NCBI GenBank assembly: GCA_016705005.1
Contig: JADIZB010000034.1
Coordinates: forward strand, 1 to 64,000
DNA from: Bacteroidales bacterium
Lineage (GTDB): Bacteria; Bacteroidota; Bacteroidia; Bacteroidales; Lentimicrobiaceae
DNA: 64,000 nucleotides
Reading direction: 5' to 3'
The notes beneath the pieces are model-generated. The model saw nothing but the letters and a program-made list of their open reading frames with translations. It made no database searches and was not told the DNA's origin. Shown here piece after piece: positions 55,562 to 64,000 of this stretch; the first letter of the stretch is position 1; each line of letters begins with the position of its first letter. Position numbers and translations under genes: made by a program.

Positions 55562-56892
55562 TCAAACACATAACAAACATTACATTTTTTATCCTGGCAA
55601 TCACATGTGCCCGCGGGCAGCAGCCTGATATTCCATTGTTACAGTCCGGCCCTATGCCGGGTTATGCTGACATGCGTGAAGCCGTGATCTGGTTGCAGAC
55701 AACCGGTGAAACTTCAGTTTACGCCACTTATTGGGACAGGGAGCACCCTGAAATGATAATGCGCACAGGAACAGTGAATACGTTGAAAGTAGAAGCCCAT
55801 ACAGCGAAGCTGATTGCAGATCAGGTAGAACCGGGCAGGACCTATGATTACCGCCTGTATTTCAACGACCGACCAGTGGATTTACCTTATCCTGCAGTAT
55901 TCAAAACACCGCCACTGTGGAAATACAGAACCAATCCACCTGATTTTACAATTCTTACCGGAAGTTGCGCTTATATAAATCAGCCCGAATATGACAGGTC
56001 GGGAAAACCATACGGTGGCGATTACAGAATTTTCACCCATATGGCAGCCCAAAATGCCGACCTGATGCTTTGGCTCGGGGATAATGTTTACCTCCGAGAG
56101 CCTGACTGGAACACCCGGACAGGATTCTATAAAAGATATACGCATACCCGGTCACTCCCGGAACTGCAGGCTTTTCTTGCATCTACCCATCATTACGCCA
56201 TATGGGATGACCATGATTATGGTCCCGATAACTGCAATAAATCTTTTTTCAACAAGAACACTGCCCTGGAAACTTTCCGGCTTTTCTGGGCCAATCCGAC
56301 CTTTGGCACCTGCAGCACAGATGGAATTACAACTTCATTTCAATGGGGAGATGTTGACTTTTTCCTGCTCGACAACCGATGGTTCCGCGATCCGGATGAA
56401 TTGAATGAAGAAGGCAAATCCATTATTGGGGATGATCAGATGGAGTGGCTGACCGATAATCTGGTATCGAGCAGGGCAACTTTTAAATTTGTGGCCATCG
56501 GAGGGCAATTCCTTTCCGATGCTGCAACAGCTGAAATGCATTCAGCCAACGGATTCGATGCCGAAAGAGAAAAACTGATAAGTTTTATCCAAAACCATCA
56601 GATAAAAAATGTTGTATTCCTGACCGGAGATGTACATTTCTCTGAAATATCAGTTCTTAAAGCTGAAAGCAAGCCGGCTATCTACGACTTTACCTTTTCA
56701 ACCTTAAGTGCCGGTCCCAACAGCTCAGGTGAATCATGGAAAAATACTTTAAGAATGCCCGGGACCGTCGTGATGGACAGGAATTACGGCATGATCAGCA
56801 TCAGTGGACCGGCAAAAGCCAGAAAGCTGACTGTCAGTTGCTACGATGCCGACAACCGGAAACGGTGGGAAAAAGTCATAGAGCAGGAATAG
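55558..56892 (+). CDS. Exported PhoD-like alkaline phosphatase/phosphodiesterase
   Basis: This 444-aa protein has a signal peptide (MIKHITNITFFILAITCARG). An N-terminal Fn3-like PhoD_N region (SGPMPGYADMREAVIWLQTT) is followed by the metallophosphatase domain: TGSCAYIN, MLWLGDNVYLREPDWNTR, YAIWDDHDYGPDNCNKS and FLTGDVHFSEIS. PhoD-family enzymes use Ca/Fe and act on phosphodiesters and monoesters. It is coupled to the NPP gene by a 4-nt overlap. Confidence 0.92.
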   Translation: MIKHITNITFFILAITCARGQQPDIPLLQSGPMPGYADMREAVIWLQTTGETSVYATYWDREHPEMIMRTGTVNTLKVEAHTAKLIADQVEPGRTYDYRLYFNDRPVDLPYPAVFKTPPLWKYRTNPPDFTILTGSCAYINQPEYDRSGKPYGGDYRIFTHMAAQNADLMLWLGDNVYLREPDWNTRTGFYKRYTHTRSLPELQAFLASTHHYAIWDDHDYGPDNCNKSFFNKNTALETFRLFWANPTFGTCSTDGITTSFQWGDVDFFLLDNRWFRDPDELNEEGKSIIGDDQMEWLTDNLVSSRATFKFVAIGGQFLSDAATAEMHSANGFDAEREKLISFIQNHQIKNVVFLTGDVHFSEISVLKAESKPAIYDFTFSTLSAGPNSSGESWKNTLRMPGTVVMDRNYGMISISGPAKARKLTVSCYDADNRKRWEKVIEQE

Positions 56893-57082
56893 ACAGCGAC
56901 TAATCTTATATCATTGATTATCAATTACTACAGACTTATAAAGAACGTCTGCCAGGGAAGAATTGTTCCAAATAGTAAACAAAAAACAAAGGTTCTGGTT
57001 ACTTAAAGGAATCCGGATGATCAACCAGTGCCGGAATAAAACGGCTTTTGTAAAAAATGTTTCATCAAATCAGACGAAGATT

Positions 57083-57931
57083 ATGAACCGTACCTTTATC
57101 ACTACACTATTGTTTTTTGTGGCCATGCAACTTTCCGCTCAGGATATGCCTGAAGTCAGGCCGGAAGTGTTGCCGCCTCCCCCAGCCGGAAGGCTTGAGA
57201 TTACCTACATTGCCAACTCCGGCTTTCTGCTTTCGTCGGGTACAACACGAGTGTTGATCGATGCACTGTATTTCGACGGTGATATCTGGGAATCCCCTTC
57301 AAAAAAGATTCAGAAAGCTATAGTGTCAGGAGATACACCCTTTAGAAACATTACGCATATGCTGGCTTCGCATTACCATGCCGACCACTTTGATGCAGCC
57401 CTGACTTCACGGTTCCTGATTAATAACCCGGGAGCCATGCTGATCACCAACGCCCAGACCGACTCTGTACTCCAGAAAGTATACAGGCAGGACCCGGAAT
57501 TAAAAAGACCGAAACAGACAAAAATCATACAAACACCGATGTTCGGATCAGAAACTTATGAATCGGGCGACCTCAAAGTGAAATGCCTGATGCAGCGGCA
57601 TATGGGTAAAGATGATTTCAAAGTCATGAGCATGGGATTCCTTGTCGAAATGGGAGGAAAAAAAGTACTCCATATTGGTGATGCCGGATGGACCGATGAA
57701 AATTTCGCCGGTTACAATCTTCAGGATGAAAACATTGACATTGCCTTCATTCATTATTGGTTTCTGCTCGATTGCGAAGGAAGGCGCATTCTGGACACTC
57801 AGGTTAAACCAAAAAAGATCGTGGTTACCCACATCCCTTACGATGAACTACGACGTAACTACAAAAGAATCAAGGAGTATTATCCTGATGTGGAGGTTTT
57901 CCTGAATCACCTGGACAAGAAGATCTACTAG
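57083..57931 (+). CDS. Exported MBL-fold metallo-hydrolase
   Basis: The protein is 282 aa from ATG 57083, which gives a signal peptide (MNRTFITTLLFFVAMQLSAQ). The in-frame ATG at 56963 would place it after 40 polar residues. The metallo-beta-lactamase motif HYHADHFD lies in HMLASHYHADHFDAALTS. Further ligands are probable in VKCLMQRHMGKD, LHIGDAGWTDENF and VVTHIPYDELRR. The substrate is unknown. Its position at the end of the GDPD-NPP-PhoD run suggests phosphodiester or lactone hydrolysis outside the cytoplasm. Confidence 0.88.
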   Translation: MNRTFITTLLFFVAMQLSAQDMPEVRPEVLPPPPAGRLEITYIANSGFLLSSGTTRVLIDALYFDGDIWESPSKKIQKAIVSGDTPFRNITHMLASHYHADHFDAALTSRFLINNPGAMLITNAQTDSVLQKVYRQDPELKRPKQTKIIQTPMFGSETYESGDLKVKCLMQRHMGKDDFKVMSMGFLVEMGGKKVLHIGDAGWTDENFAGYNLQDENIDIAFIHYWFLLDCEGRRILDTQVKPKKIVVTHIPYDELRRNYKRIKEYYPDVEVFLNHLDKKIY

Positions 57932-57953
57932 GCAACCGGATATCAGAACCGAT

Positions 57954-57998
57954 AAAATCAGCTAATCAGCTATTCCGCTGGTCAGCTGATTTTTTATT
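57954..57998 (+). terminator. Rho-independent terminator after the hydrolase run
   Basis: The outer stem AAAATCAGCT / AGCTGATTTT encloses an inner CAGC/GCTG pair, followed by further T. The 3' strand doubles as the U-rich tract. Confidence 0.75.
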
Positions 57999-58353
57999 TA
58001 TTTGTTAATTCTTCCGGGATTTCCGGTTTTTTGCACAGGAATTTTCCATTTTAACTTGTTTATATGTAATCTTTCAGGCTTTTGAACGTCTTACCACAAA
58101 GTCAATTTTTTGTATGCCACCGGAAACTATGACTTGCTTAAAACATATTCAAGCCTGCTGTGAATGAATTTTACGAAATACATTGATTGATCATAACCTG
58201 CCGGCGAGGAGCAAAATTCAGATGCCCCCCGGACGGAGGAGTTAGTGCCTATTGAAATTAATTACTTATTACCTGCCTTAAATGTGGCGGGTATACTTTT
58301 TACCCCGCCTGCCGGCGGCAGGTTTTTATCAGCCTGGAAACCGGCAGACAAGC
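57999..58353. other. Gene-free leader upstream of the S9 peptidase
   Basis: This AT-rich sequence has no credible gene. A GCCTGCCGGCGGCAGG palindrome-like patch lies near 58308-58323, similar to GC palindromes at 2660 and 41950. A short frame at 58245-58478 mostly translates the microsatellite and is not called. Confidence 0.5.
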
Positions 58354-58446
58354 TTTTTACTTTCTACTTTTTGCTTCTTACTTCTTACTTCTTACTTCTT
58401 ACTTTTTACTTTTTACTTTTTACTTTTTACTTTTTACTTTTTACTT
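58354..58446. repeat. Heptamer microsatellite (ACTTCTT)n(ACTTTTT)n just upstream of the S9 peptidase
   Basis: About four units of ACTTCTT are followed by about seven units of ACTTTTT with 7-nt periodicity. The array ends about 28 nt before the ATG at 58475. It therefore occupies the expected promoter and leader of the peptidase gene. Confidence 0.88.
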
Positions 58447-58474
58447 ATAAATCTCAAACCCAAATCAATCAAAT

Positions 58475-60520
58475 ATGAGAACCATTAAAATGTTACTGAT
58501 TACCCTGCTTCTTCCCCTGGCCGGATTCCAGGTGATGGCACAACCCAACCCCAACCAGTTGCCTCCGCTGGTCGACCGAGAACTCTTTTTTGACAATCCT
58601 GAAATTGCAGGCAGTCAGCTCTCGCCCGACGGTCGCTTCATCTCCTTTACAAAACCTTACAAAGGTGTGATGAATGTATGGGTTAAAAAGTTTGATGAGC
58701 CCTTCGATGCCGCACGACCGGTAACAGCCGACCTGGCACGCCCTGTCCGTTCCTATTTCTGGTCAAGGGATGGAAAATACATCCTCTATGTCCAGGACAA
58801 GGGGGGTGATGAAAATTTCAATATTTATGCTGTAAATCCTGCGGATAAAGTCAGTGACGGTGCCGAAACTCCCGAGAACAGGGATCTTACCAATCTCAAA
58901 GGTGTCAGGGTCATGATATATGCGGTTCCCAAATCTGATCCGGATGCCATATACATCGGCCTGAACGATCGTGACCCGGCCTGGCATGACCTTTATAAAA
59001 TGAAACTTTCGACCGGGGAGCGTACCCTGATCAGGCAAAACTCAGGAGAAGACCGCATTACCGGCTGGGTGTTCGACTGGAATGACAATCTTCGCCTGGC
59101 TACCCGCTCCAACATGGATGGAAGCAATGACCTGCTGAGGGTTGATGATAAAGTATTTACCCCGATTTATTCAACAAATGTGTTTGAACAGGCCTATCCT
59201 GTCGCATTTCAGAAAGACAATAAAAAGATTTACATGGTCACCAACAAGGGCGATGACCGGGATCTTTCCGAACTCGTCCTGTTTGACCCTGTCACCCTTA
59301 AGGAAGAACTTGTAGAAGCCGATCCCATGAAGCGTGTTGATTTCGGGGATGTTGCCATCTCGGATGTGAGCCATGAGATTATCCTTACCTCCTATGAAGA
59401 TGACAAGGAACGGGTCTATTTTAAAGACAAATCCTATGAGGCAGACTACAACCTCATCAAAAAGGAGCTTCCTGGTGTTGAGTTTTATTTCAGCAGGCCA
59501 ACAGCCGATGAGCGTTTCTGGATCATCGGCGCCTACAGTGATGTTGACCCAGGAACTACCTATCTGTTTGACCGGCAGACAAAAAAGCTTACCTTCCAGT
59601 ATCGTCCGAGGCCTAATATTCCCATGCAGGACATGGCTCCCATGCAGGCCATCAGGTATAAATCGTCCGACGGGCTGGAGATTCCGGCTTATCTGACATT
59701 ACCCAAGGGTGTAGCCCCGAAGAACCTGCCTTTGATTGTGATGCCACATGGCGGCCCATGGGCCCGTGACGGCTGGGGTTTCAATTCCTATGCCCAGTTC
59801 CTGGCCAACCGCGGTTATGCAGTTTTGGCGCCAAACTTCAGGTCATCAACCGGTTATGGTAAAAAGTTTATCAATGCCGGGAACAATGAATGGGGACAAA
59901 AAATGCAGGACGACATCACCTGGGGTGTTAAATATCTGGTAAGCCAGGGAATTGTTGATGTGAAAAAGGTTGGCATCATGGGCGGTTCCTATGGTGGATA
60001 TGCCACACTTGCCGGCCTGGCCTTTACTCCGGAAGTATATGCCTGTGGGGTTTCAATTGTGGGTCCGTCAAACCTGATCACCCTGCTGAATTCCATTCCG
60101 CCTTACTGGGAATCAATCCGAAAAGTCTTCACCATGCGCATGGGCGATCCCGAAACAGCAGAAGGTCTGGCCCAGCTTGAAAGACAATCACCACTGAATT
60201 CATCTGCCAGAATCAAAGCACCATTACTGGTGGTTCAGGGAGCCAACGACCCCAGGGTAAACAAACACGAATCTGATCAGATCGTAGTTGCGCTTCGCGA
60301 TCGTGGTTTCGCCGTGGAATATATTGTTGCCCCTGATGAAGGCCATGGTTTTGCCCGCCCGGTGAACAATATGGCCATGCTGGCTGCTGCAGAGAAGTTT
60401 CTTGCCAAACACCTCGGTGGACGCTTTCAGGAAAGTATGAAACCTGAAGTCGCCACCCGCCTTGGTGAAATTACCGTGGATCCGAAATCGGTGACTCTAC
60501 AGGCTCCGGAACAGAAGTAA
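58475..60520 (+). CDS. Exported S9-family (prolyl-oligopeptidase/DPP-like) serine peptidase
   Basis: This 681-aa protein has a signal peptide ([20 protein letters not shown], then MAQ). An N-terminal seven-bladed propeller (~30-400) contains a repeated SPDGRFISF / [10 protein letters not shown] motif. The alpha/beta-hydrolase domain has the triad Ser505 ([13 protein letters not shown]), Asp592 (GANDPRVN) and His624 (DEGHGFARP). It cleaves dipeptides or oligopeptides in the periplasm. The C-terminal tail [15 protein letters not shown] is partly repeated in a remnant near 62.6 kb. Confidence 0.94.
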   Translation: MRTIKMLLITLLLPLAGFQVMAQPNPNQLPPLVDRELFFDNPEIAGSQLSPDGRFISFTKPYKGVMNVWVKKFDEPFDAARPVTADLARPVRSYFWSRDGKYILYVQDKGGDENFNIYAVNPADKVSDGAETPENRDLTNLKGVRVMIYAVPKSDPDAIYIGLNDRDPAWHDLYKMKLSTGERTLIRQNSGEDRITGWVFDWNDNLRLATRSNMDGSNDLLRVDDKVFTPIYSTNVFEQAYPVAFQKDNKKIYMVTNKGDDRDLSELVLFDPVTLKEELVEADPMKRVDFGDVAISDVSHEIILTSYEDDKERVYFKDKSYEADYNLIKKELPGVEFYFSRPTADERFWIIGAYSDVDPGTTYLFDRQTKKLTFQYRPRPNIPMQDMAPMQAIRYKSSDGLEIPAYLTLPKGVAPKNLPLIVMPHGGPWARDGWGFNSYAQFLANRGYAVLAPNFRSSTGYGKKFINAGNNEWGQKMQDDITWGVKYLVSQGIVDVKKVGIMGGSYGGYATLAGLAFTPEVYACGVSIVGPSNLITLLNSIPPYWESIRKVFTMRMGDPETAEGLAQLERQSPLNSSARIKAPLLVVQGANDPRVNKHESDQIVVALRDRGFAVEYIVAPDEGHGFARPVNNMAMLAAAEKFLAKHLGGRFQESMKPEVATRLGEITVDPKSVTLQAPEQK

Positions 60521-60534
60521 TATCCGCATTTTAG

Positions 60535-60574
60535 AATAGCTTAGGGACACGACATATCGTGTCCCTAAGCTATT
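60535..60574. terminator. Perfect 18-bp stem-loop after the S9 peptidase
   Basis: AATAGCTTAGGGACACGA pairs exactly with TCGTGTCCCTAAGCTATT across a CATA loop. The flanking A/T runs are short, so it may act as a bidirectional terminator or mRNA 3'-end stabiliser. Confidence 0.7.
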
Positions 60575-60749
60575 TATCAGAACCAGTACTTTGCTGTTTA
60601 ATAATCTAAACCACTAAAATCAGCACACCTGTTTTTGCTTAACCCCTGATTCAATCCGATAATCCTGTTTGCTATCAATTTTGAGGTATATTTATGCATC
60701 TGTTTCTATAATCCATTCGCAGAATCTTTTCTGAATAAAAGAAACCAAA

Positions 60750-61004
60750 ATGTCCAGGCAATCACACAATGAACCGGTCGAAGTGTATGCAGGCACCGCC
60801 TGGCATGCCGGATTACTCAAAAGCATGCTTGAAGATACAGGAATTCAGGCTTTTCTTACGGATGAGATTATCGGGACCCTGAATCCCTGGTGGACAGCTC
60901 CCGGTGGCGCAGGATCGGTAAAGGTCGTGGTTGACCCAGCCGACTTTGAAAAGGCAAAACAGATCGTACTTGAGTTTGAGGATAATCTGAAGAAAGAAAG
61001 CTAA
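60750..61004 (+). CDS. DUF2007 domain protein
   Basis: This 84-aa soluble protein has the DUF2007 (putative signal-transducing protein) fold: VEVYAGTAWHAGLLKSMLED, then GIQAFLTDEIIGTLNPWW and VKVVVDPADFEKAKQIVLEF, a PII-like beta-alpha-beta pattern. Its role is unknown. It stands as a small independent gene. Confidence 0.82.
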   Translation: MSRQSHNEPVEVYAGTAWHAGLLKSMLEDTGIQAFLTDEIIGTLNPWWTAPGGAGSVKVVVDPADFEKAKQIVLEFEDNLKKES

Positions 61005-61255
61005 TCTTCTTAGGTCAGAATATTCTGGCTGCCGTTCCTTTTACTTTCCACATTCATGCCTGAAATTCTGTTTGTTTCTCAGCGGACAGAAGCCTCTTTT
61101 TTAGCATGTCCGGGCTGGAATAGAGAATCCCCTGTGTTTATTGAACTGTAGGCGAGTATCCCCTCTACTAAAAATATTCTCTGAACAATACATATAAATA
61201 TATGTTGATATGTTGATACAGAATGTTTTATTGTTTAATAAACCATCAGAAAATT

Positions 61256-62437
61256 ATGAAAAACAATATACTCTTCACAGGGATCCTGTTCGTTTTTTTA
61301 GTTTCCTTCTCAAACCAGGAGACTTATGCCACCAAGCATATTGTCAACACACAAAATTTCATTTTTAACCCGGTGAATCTCACCGGAGTTTTTGTCGGCG
61401 ACACCATCCGTTGGGTTTGGATAAACGGAGTCCATACCACAACATCGACGACCATCCCCCTCACTGCGGCACCCTGGAACAGTCCGATCAGCAGTTCTGT
61501 AACATTTTTTGAATACCGGGTTACCATCAGCGGCACATACAACTACCGGTGCACACCCCATGTAGGAATTGGAATGATTGGCTCATTTACCGCAGCAAAT
61601 CCTACTTCCCTCTCTGTGACTCCAACGAATCAGAATGTTGGTCCTGAAGCCGGAAATACCTCGTTTGCTGCAACTACCCCGGCAAACTGGACAGCGGTCA
61701 GCAATCAGCCCTGGTGTACGGTAACCCCTTCAGGAACAGGCAATGGAACCATTAATGCTGCTTACAGTCAAAACAACCAGCCTTTCTCAAGGGTCGCAAA
61801 CATTACAGTGAGTGCACCCGGAGCAACCCCGGTCCAGGTGACAGTTACCCAGGCACAATCGGTCAATAAAACCCTGAACCTTACATTGTTTCTCGAAGGG
61901 CTTTTCAACGGTACTGACATGAATCAGGCCCAGAATGCCTCAGGTAATCACTTCCCGGGAAGCACTGCCGATCAGGTATTTATCGAACTGCATAACGCCA
62001 CCCCTCCATACACACTGGCAAGTGGCCCGTTCCCGGCAAATAGCAGTAACACCGGTGCGACTTCACTGAGTATCCCGGGCTTGTCTGATAACAGTTATTA
62101 TATTGTTGTGAAACACCGGAACAGCATTGAAACCTGGAGCGGCAACCCGGTTTCATTCAACAACCCGCTGATTTCCTATGATTTCACCACTGCTGCTTCA
62201 CAAGCCTTTGGAGGAAACCTGAAACCTTTGTCAGGGAAGTTTGTGATCTACGGTGGTGATGTCAATCAGGATGGTCAGGTGGATTCCGGCGACATGACCC
62301 CGGTTGACAACGATGCCTCCAATTTCACGACCGGATATATTGCAAGCGATGCTAATGGTGATGGGACCATTGATACTGCAGATATAACAATTCTGGATAA
62401 TAATTCAGTTGAATTTGTCGGGGCTGTTACACCATAA
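61256..62437 (+). CDS. Secreted cupredoxin-BACON-dockerin-like protein
   Basis: The protein is 393 aa from ATG 61256 (signal MKNNILFTGILFVFLVSFSN). The first domain is cupredoxin-like with a type-1 copper pattern His60 (NGVHTTTS), Cys99, His102 and Met107 (YRCTPHVGIGMIGSF). A BACON-type beta domain follows (LSVTPTNQNVGPEAGNTSFA ... WTAVSNQPWCTV ... VTVTQA), then an Ig-like/Fn3-like domain. The C-terminus carries two EF-hand-like loops, DVNQDGQVDSGDMTPVDND and DANGDGTIDTADITILDNN, arranged as a type-I dockerin. The combination suggests a copper protein attached through a dockerin-like module. No T9SS tail is seen. Confidence 0.82.
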   Translation: MKNNILFTGILFVFLVSFSNQETYATKHIVNTQNFIFNPVNLTGVFVGDTIRWVWINGVHTTTSTTIPLTAAPWNSPISSSVTFFEYRVTISGTYNYRCTPHVGIGMIGSFTAANPTSLSVTPTNQNVGPEAGNTSFAATTPANWTAVSNQPWCTVTPSGTGNGTINAAYSQNNQPFSRVANITVSAPGATPVQVTVTQAQSVNKTLNLTLFLEGLFNGTDMNQAQNASGNHFPGSTADQVFIELHNATPPYTLASGPFPANSSNTGATSLSIPGLSDNSYYIVVKHRNSIETWSGNPVSFNNPLISYDFTTAASQAFGGNLKPLSGKFVIYGGDVNQDGQVDSGDMTPVDNDASNFTTGYIASDANGDGTIDTADITILDNNSVEFVGAVTP

Positions 62438-62528
62438 GATTGCGTTATTATTAAAGTTGTTCCGGGGATCACAATGACATTTGCTGACCCTGTGCCGGAA
62501 CAGACAGTACATCCATATCTTCTGAAGT

Positions 62529-62600
62529 CAAAATTTTTTGCACGGCAAAATGGCCTTTCATCCGGTAACGGTGACCTTGAAGGCTCCGGAACAGAAGTAA
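62529..62600 (+). pseudogene. Possible remnant of an S9-peptidase 3' end
   Basis: 62581-62600 (AGGCTCCGGAACAGAAGTAA) is identical to the end of the S9 gene at 60501-60520. In frame, HPVTVTLKAPEQK-stop matches [17 protein letters not shown]. Just upstream, another frame reads KFFAR, reminiscent of KFLAKHLGG near the S9 C-terminus. This is probably a decayed or recombined fragment. Confidence 0.45.
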
Positions 62601-62820
62601 AATTCTGTAAGTAATCCTTCAGAATTGGTACAAGGGTAAACAATAACCGGCAAAAGATGTTATTTTTCACGGTTCAGCATTCTGAAGGATTTGTTGTGAA
62701 TGCAGCCTGAGTCATAAAATGCAGTTCCGGATCAGATAAACGAACACTGCAATGCATAAGTTTGTGGCTTAACCCCGCATCTTCATTTCTTCATTGATTC
62801 AGTCACCCAAAATTAAAAGT
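62601..62820. other. Intergenic region before the TPR gene
   Basis: No gene or repeat is recognised. An A-rich stretch (CAAAATTAAAAGT) directly precedes the GTG start of the next gene, as is common for Bacteroidota translation starts lacking a Shine-Dalgarno. Confidence 0.5.
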
Positions 62821-64000
62821 GTGGAAAATAGTAATATTGAAGGGCTGCTCGACACATCCCAGGCAATGCTGGATTATATTTCAGGATGGTCGGAATCTGC
62901 CTCCTATCTTCTGGCTGCCACAGCTGTGGTGACGGTTGCCCTGATCATATCATACCGGGCAAAGAAACGAATATTGTTCGGTGCGTGGACAAACCGGTAC
63001 GATACGAACGACAGCGAGCTCGGAAAGAGTATTGCCGATTTGCTGCTCTTTAAACTCAGGTACATCAAGCGCACCCATGAATTATCAAGTACCAGGATCA
63101 GCCTGTGGAACACATTTGAAGACATTCCCAGCTTTCGTCAGAACCTGGATAAGGAAATTGACCTCCTTGCCTCTGTTCAACTCGGTAACTACGGAAAAAT
63201 AATAAGCGGCACCTTTACCTTCCTTTTCAGACTCTTCCCCTTGTTTATCAAACCGGCATCACTGAGCGGAACCATTAACCGTTATGGTGAAAAGAAAACC
63301 ATCCTGCACATTTCGCTTGATAATTACAGCCCGAGAAAGTGGCTCAAATCGGAAAACCTTCTGTGGGAAAAGGTTCAGGAGGACCTGGAGAAGGAAAATA
63401 TCCCGGAAGTGATCGAAGAAATGGCTTACCGGATTTACATTGATCTTACCGGGGGCGATCTTTTCAAATCGTGGCAATGCTTTATGTATTTTACCCGGGG
63501 GCTCAGAAGTTACCTGAACTATACCGAACTAAAGAGACAAAGTGACCTTGAGGATGCAGAGAATTTATACCTGCAGGCACTTGAATTCGAAAACACCAAC
63601 CCGGTTGTTAAGTACAATCTGGGAGTTCTGAAATACTATCAGTACCAGGATCATCTGAACGATGAAGCCATAGCCTGTTTCAGGCAGGCGCTCAACTGCA
63701 ACGACCGCAACCTGAGGGCCAGGGCTTCCAGTGCAATGGCGAATGCCCTTGGTCAGAAGTATTCACGTTACAAAACAGGCAAGCCCAACTCTGATGAAAC
63801 CATTCTTGATGCCATGGAATTTGCCGAAAGATCAGTAATACTGAATAAAAAACTCGACTCAGCCTATAAGTCTCTGGCATATACCACCCATCAGTACGGC
63901 GAAGCACAGGCTGCCAGGGAAAATAACAGGATTGAAGTGATTACTGACTATGAACACAAATCAACACAAATCAGGATAAAAGCAATTCACCATTATAAAA
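62821..64000 (+). CDS. Membrane-anchored TPR protein (partial, runs off right edge)
   Basis: The frame is open from GTG 62821 to the window end (393 codons). An in-frame stop at 62770-62772 bounds the start, and TTG 62794 is the only other option. One N-terminal transmembrane helix (SYLLAATAVVTVALIISYRA) is followed by RAKKRILFGAWTNRYD and a large cytoplasmic part. This has an FRLFPLFIKPASLSG segment and then TPR-like helices (AENLYLQALEFENTNPVVKY, NDEAIACFRQALNCNDRNLR). I do not recognise a catalytic domain. The C-terminus is missing, so the function is undetermined. Confidence 0.8.
   Translation, partial: MENSNIEGLLDTSQAMLDYISGWSESASYLLAATAVVTVALIISYRAKKRILFGAWTNRYDTNDSELGKSIADLLLFKLRYIKRTHELSSTRISLWNTFEDIPSFRQNLDKEIDLLASVQLGNYGKIISGTFTFLFRLFPLFIKPASLSGTINRYGEKKTILHISLDNYSPRKWLKSENLLWEKVQEDLEKENIPEVIEEMAYRIYIDLTGGDLFKSWQCFMYFTRGLRSYLNYTELKRQSDLEDAENLYLQALEFENTNPVVKYNLGVLKYYQYQDHLNDEAIACFRQALNCNDRNLRARASSAMANALGQKYSRYKTGKPNSDETILDAMEFAERSVILNKKLDSAYKSLAYTTHQYGEAQAARENNRIEVITDYEHKSTQIRIKAIHHYK

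Noticed and set aside
58245..58488. Short open frames across the heptamer microsatellite
   Set aside because: They translate only the repeat (LLTSYFLLLTFYF-type low complexity) and run into the S9 peptidase start.

Overview
The window comes from a Bacteroidota chromosome, most likely an anaerobic Bacteroidales-type organism. The evidence is about ten proteins with a type IX secretion (T9SS) C-terminal sorting domain, many lipoproteins, an Oar-like TonB receptor, promoter candidates of the Bacteroidota TAnnTTTG type, and the families present (7TM-HD, WbqC, FISUMP, GxxExxY). No tRNA, rRNA or CRISPR array was recognised.

Layout. 0-1.1 kb (minus): ECF sigma factor and a coupled anti-sigma-like protein cut by the left edge. 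1.1-4.3 kb: periodic CACTAAG-type repeats around a DUF1801 gene, a FISUMP lipoprotein and a 19-bp tandem repeat. 4.36-8.3 kb (plus): two tandem 599-aa T9SS paralogues; a fragment of a third lies at 10.6 kb, beyond an AraC regulator and an SDR oxidoreductase. 11-31.4 kb (minus): a long accessory block of secreted T9SS proteins (beta-helix, propeller, YCF48/BNR, G8-like), three more FISUMP lipoproteins and a membrane-anchored TPR-HTH regulator, separated by arrays of palindromic CACTNAG repeats. In one repeat unit (29.6-30.06 kb) a GxxExxY/PDDEXK gene occupies the space between the two arms.

32-39.5 kb (plus): small HsmA-like membrane protein, queuosine-precursor transporter, and a three-gene NAD(P)H-linked oxidoreductase of the HydABC/NuoEFG type. 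Its large subunit fuses 2Fe-2S, GltD/NfnB-like, 2x[4Fe-4S] and molybdopterin domains but has neither the Cys/Sec of formate dehydrogenase nor a hydrogenase H-cluster. 39.6-49.7 kb: housekeeping and exported genes (threonine aldolase, C10 protease, transposase-type zinc ribbon, two thioredoxins, WbqC, 7TM-HD, NlpC/P60). 49.9-57.9 kb (plus): Oar-like receptor followed by four exported hydrolases (GDPD, NPP, PhoD-like, MBL), plausibly for phosphoester scavenging. 58.4-64 kb: S9 peptidase behind a heptamer microsatellite, DUF2007, a cupredoxin-BACON-dockerin-like protein, and a TPR protein running off the right edge.

Twelve single-base homopolymer indels are inferred between 28.0 and 37.5 kb. They break four genes whose protein homology continues across each break. 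They look like consensus errors, so those genes are given here as full-length loci.
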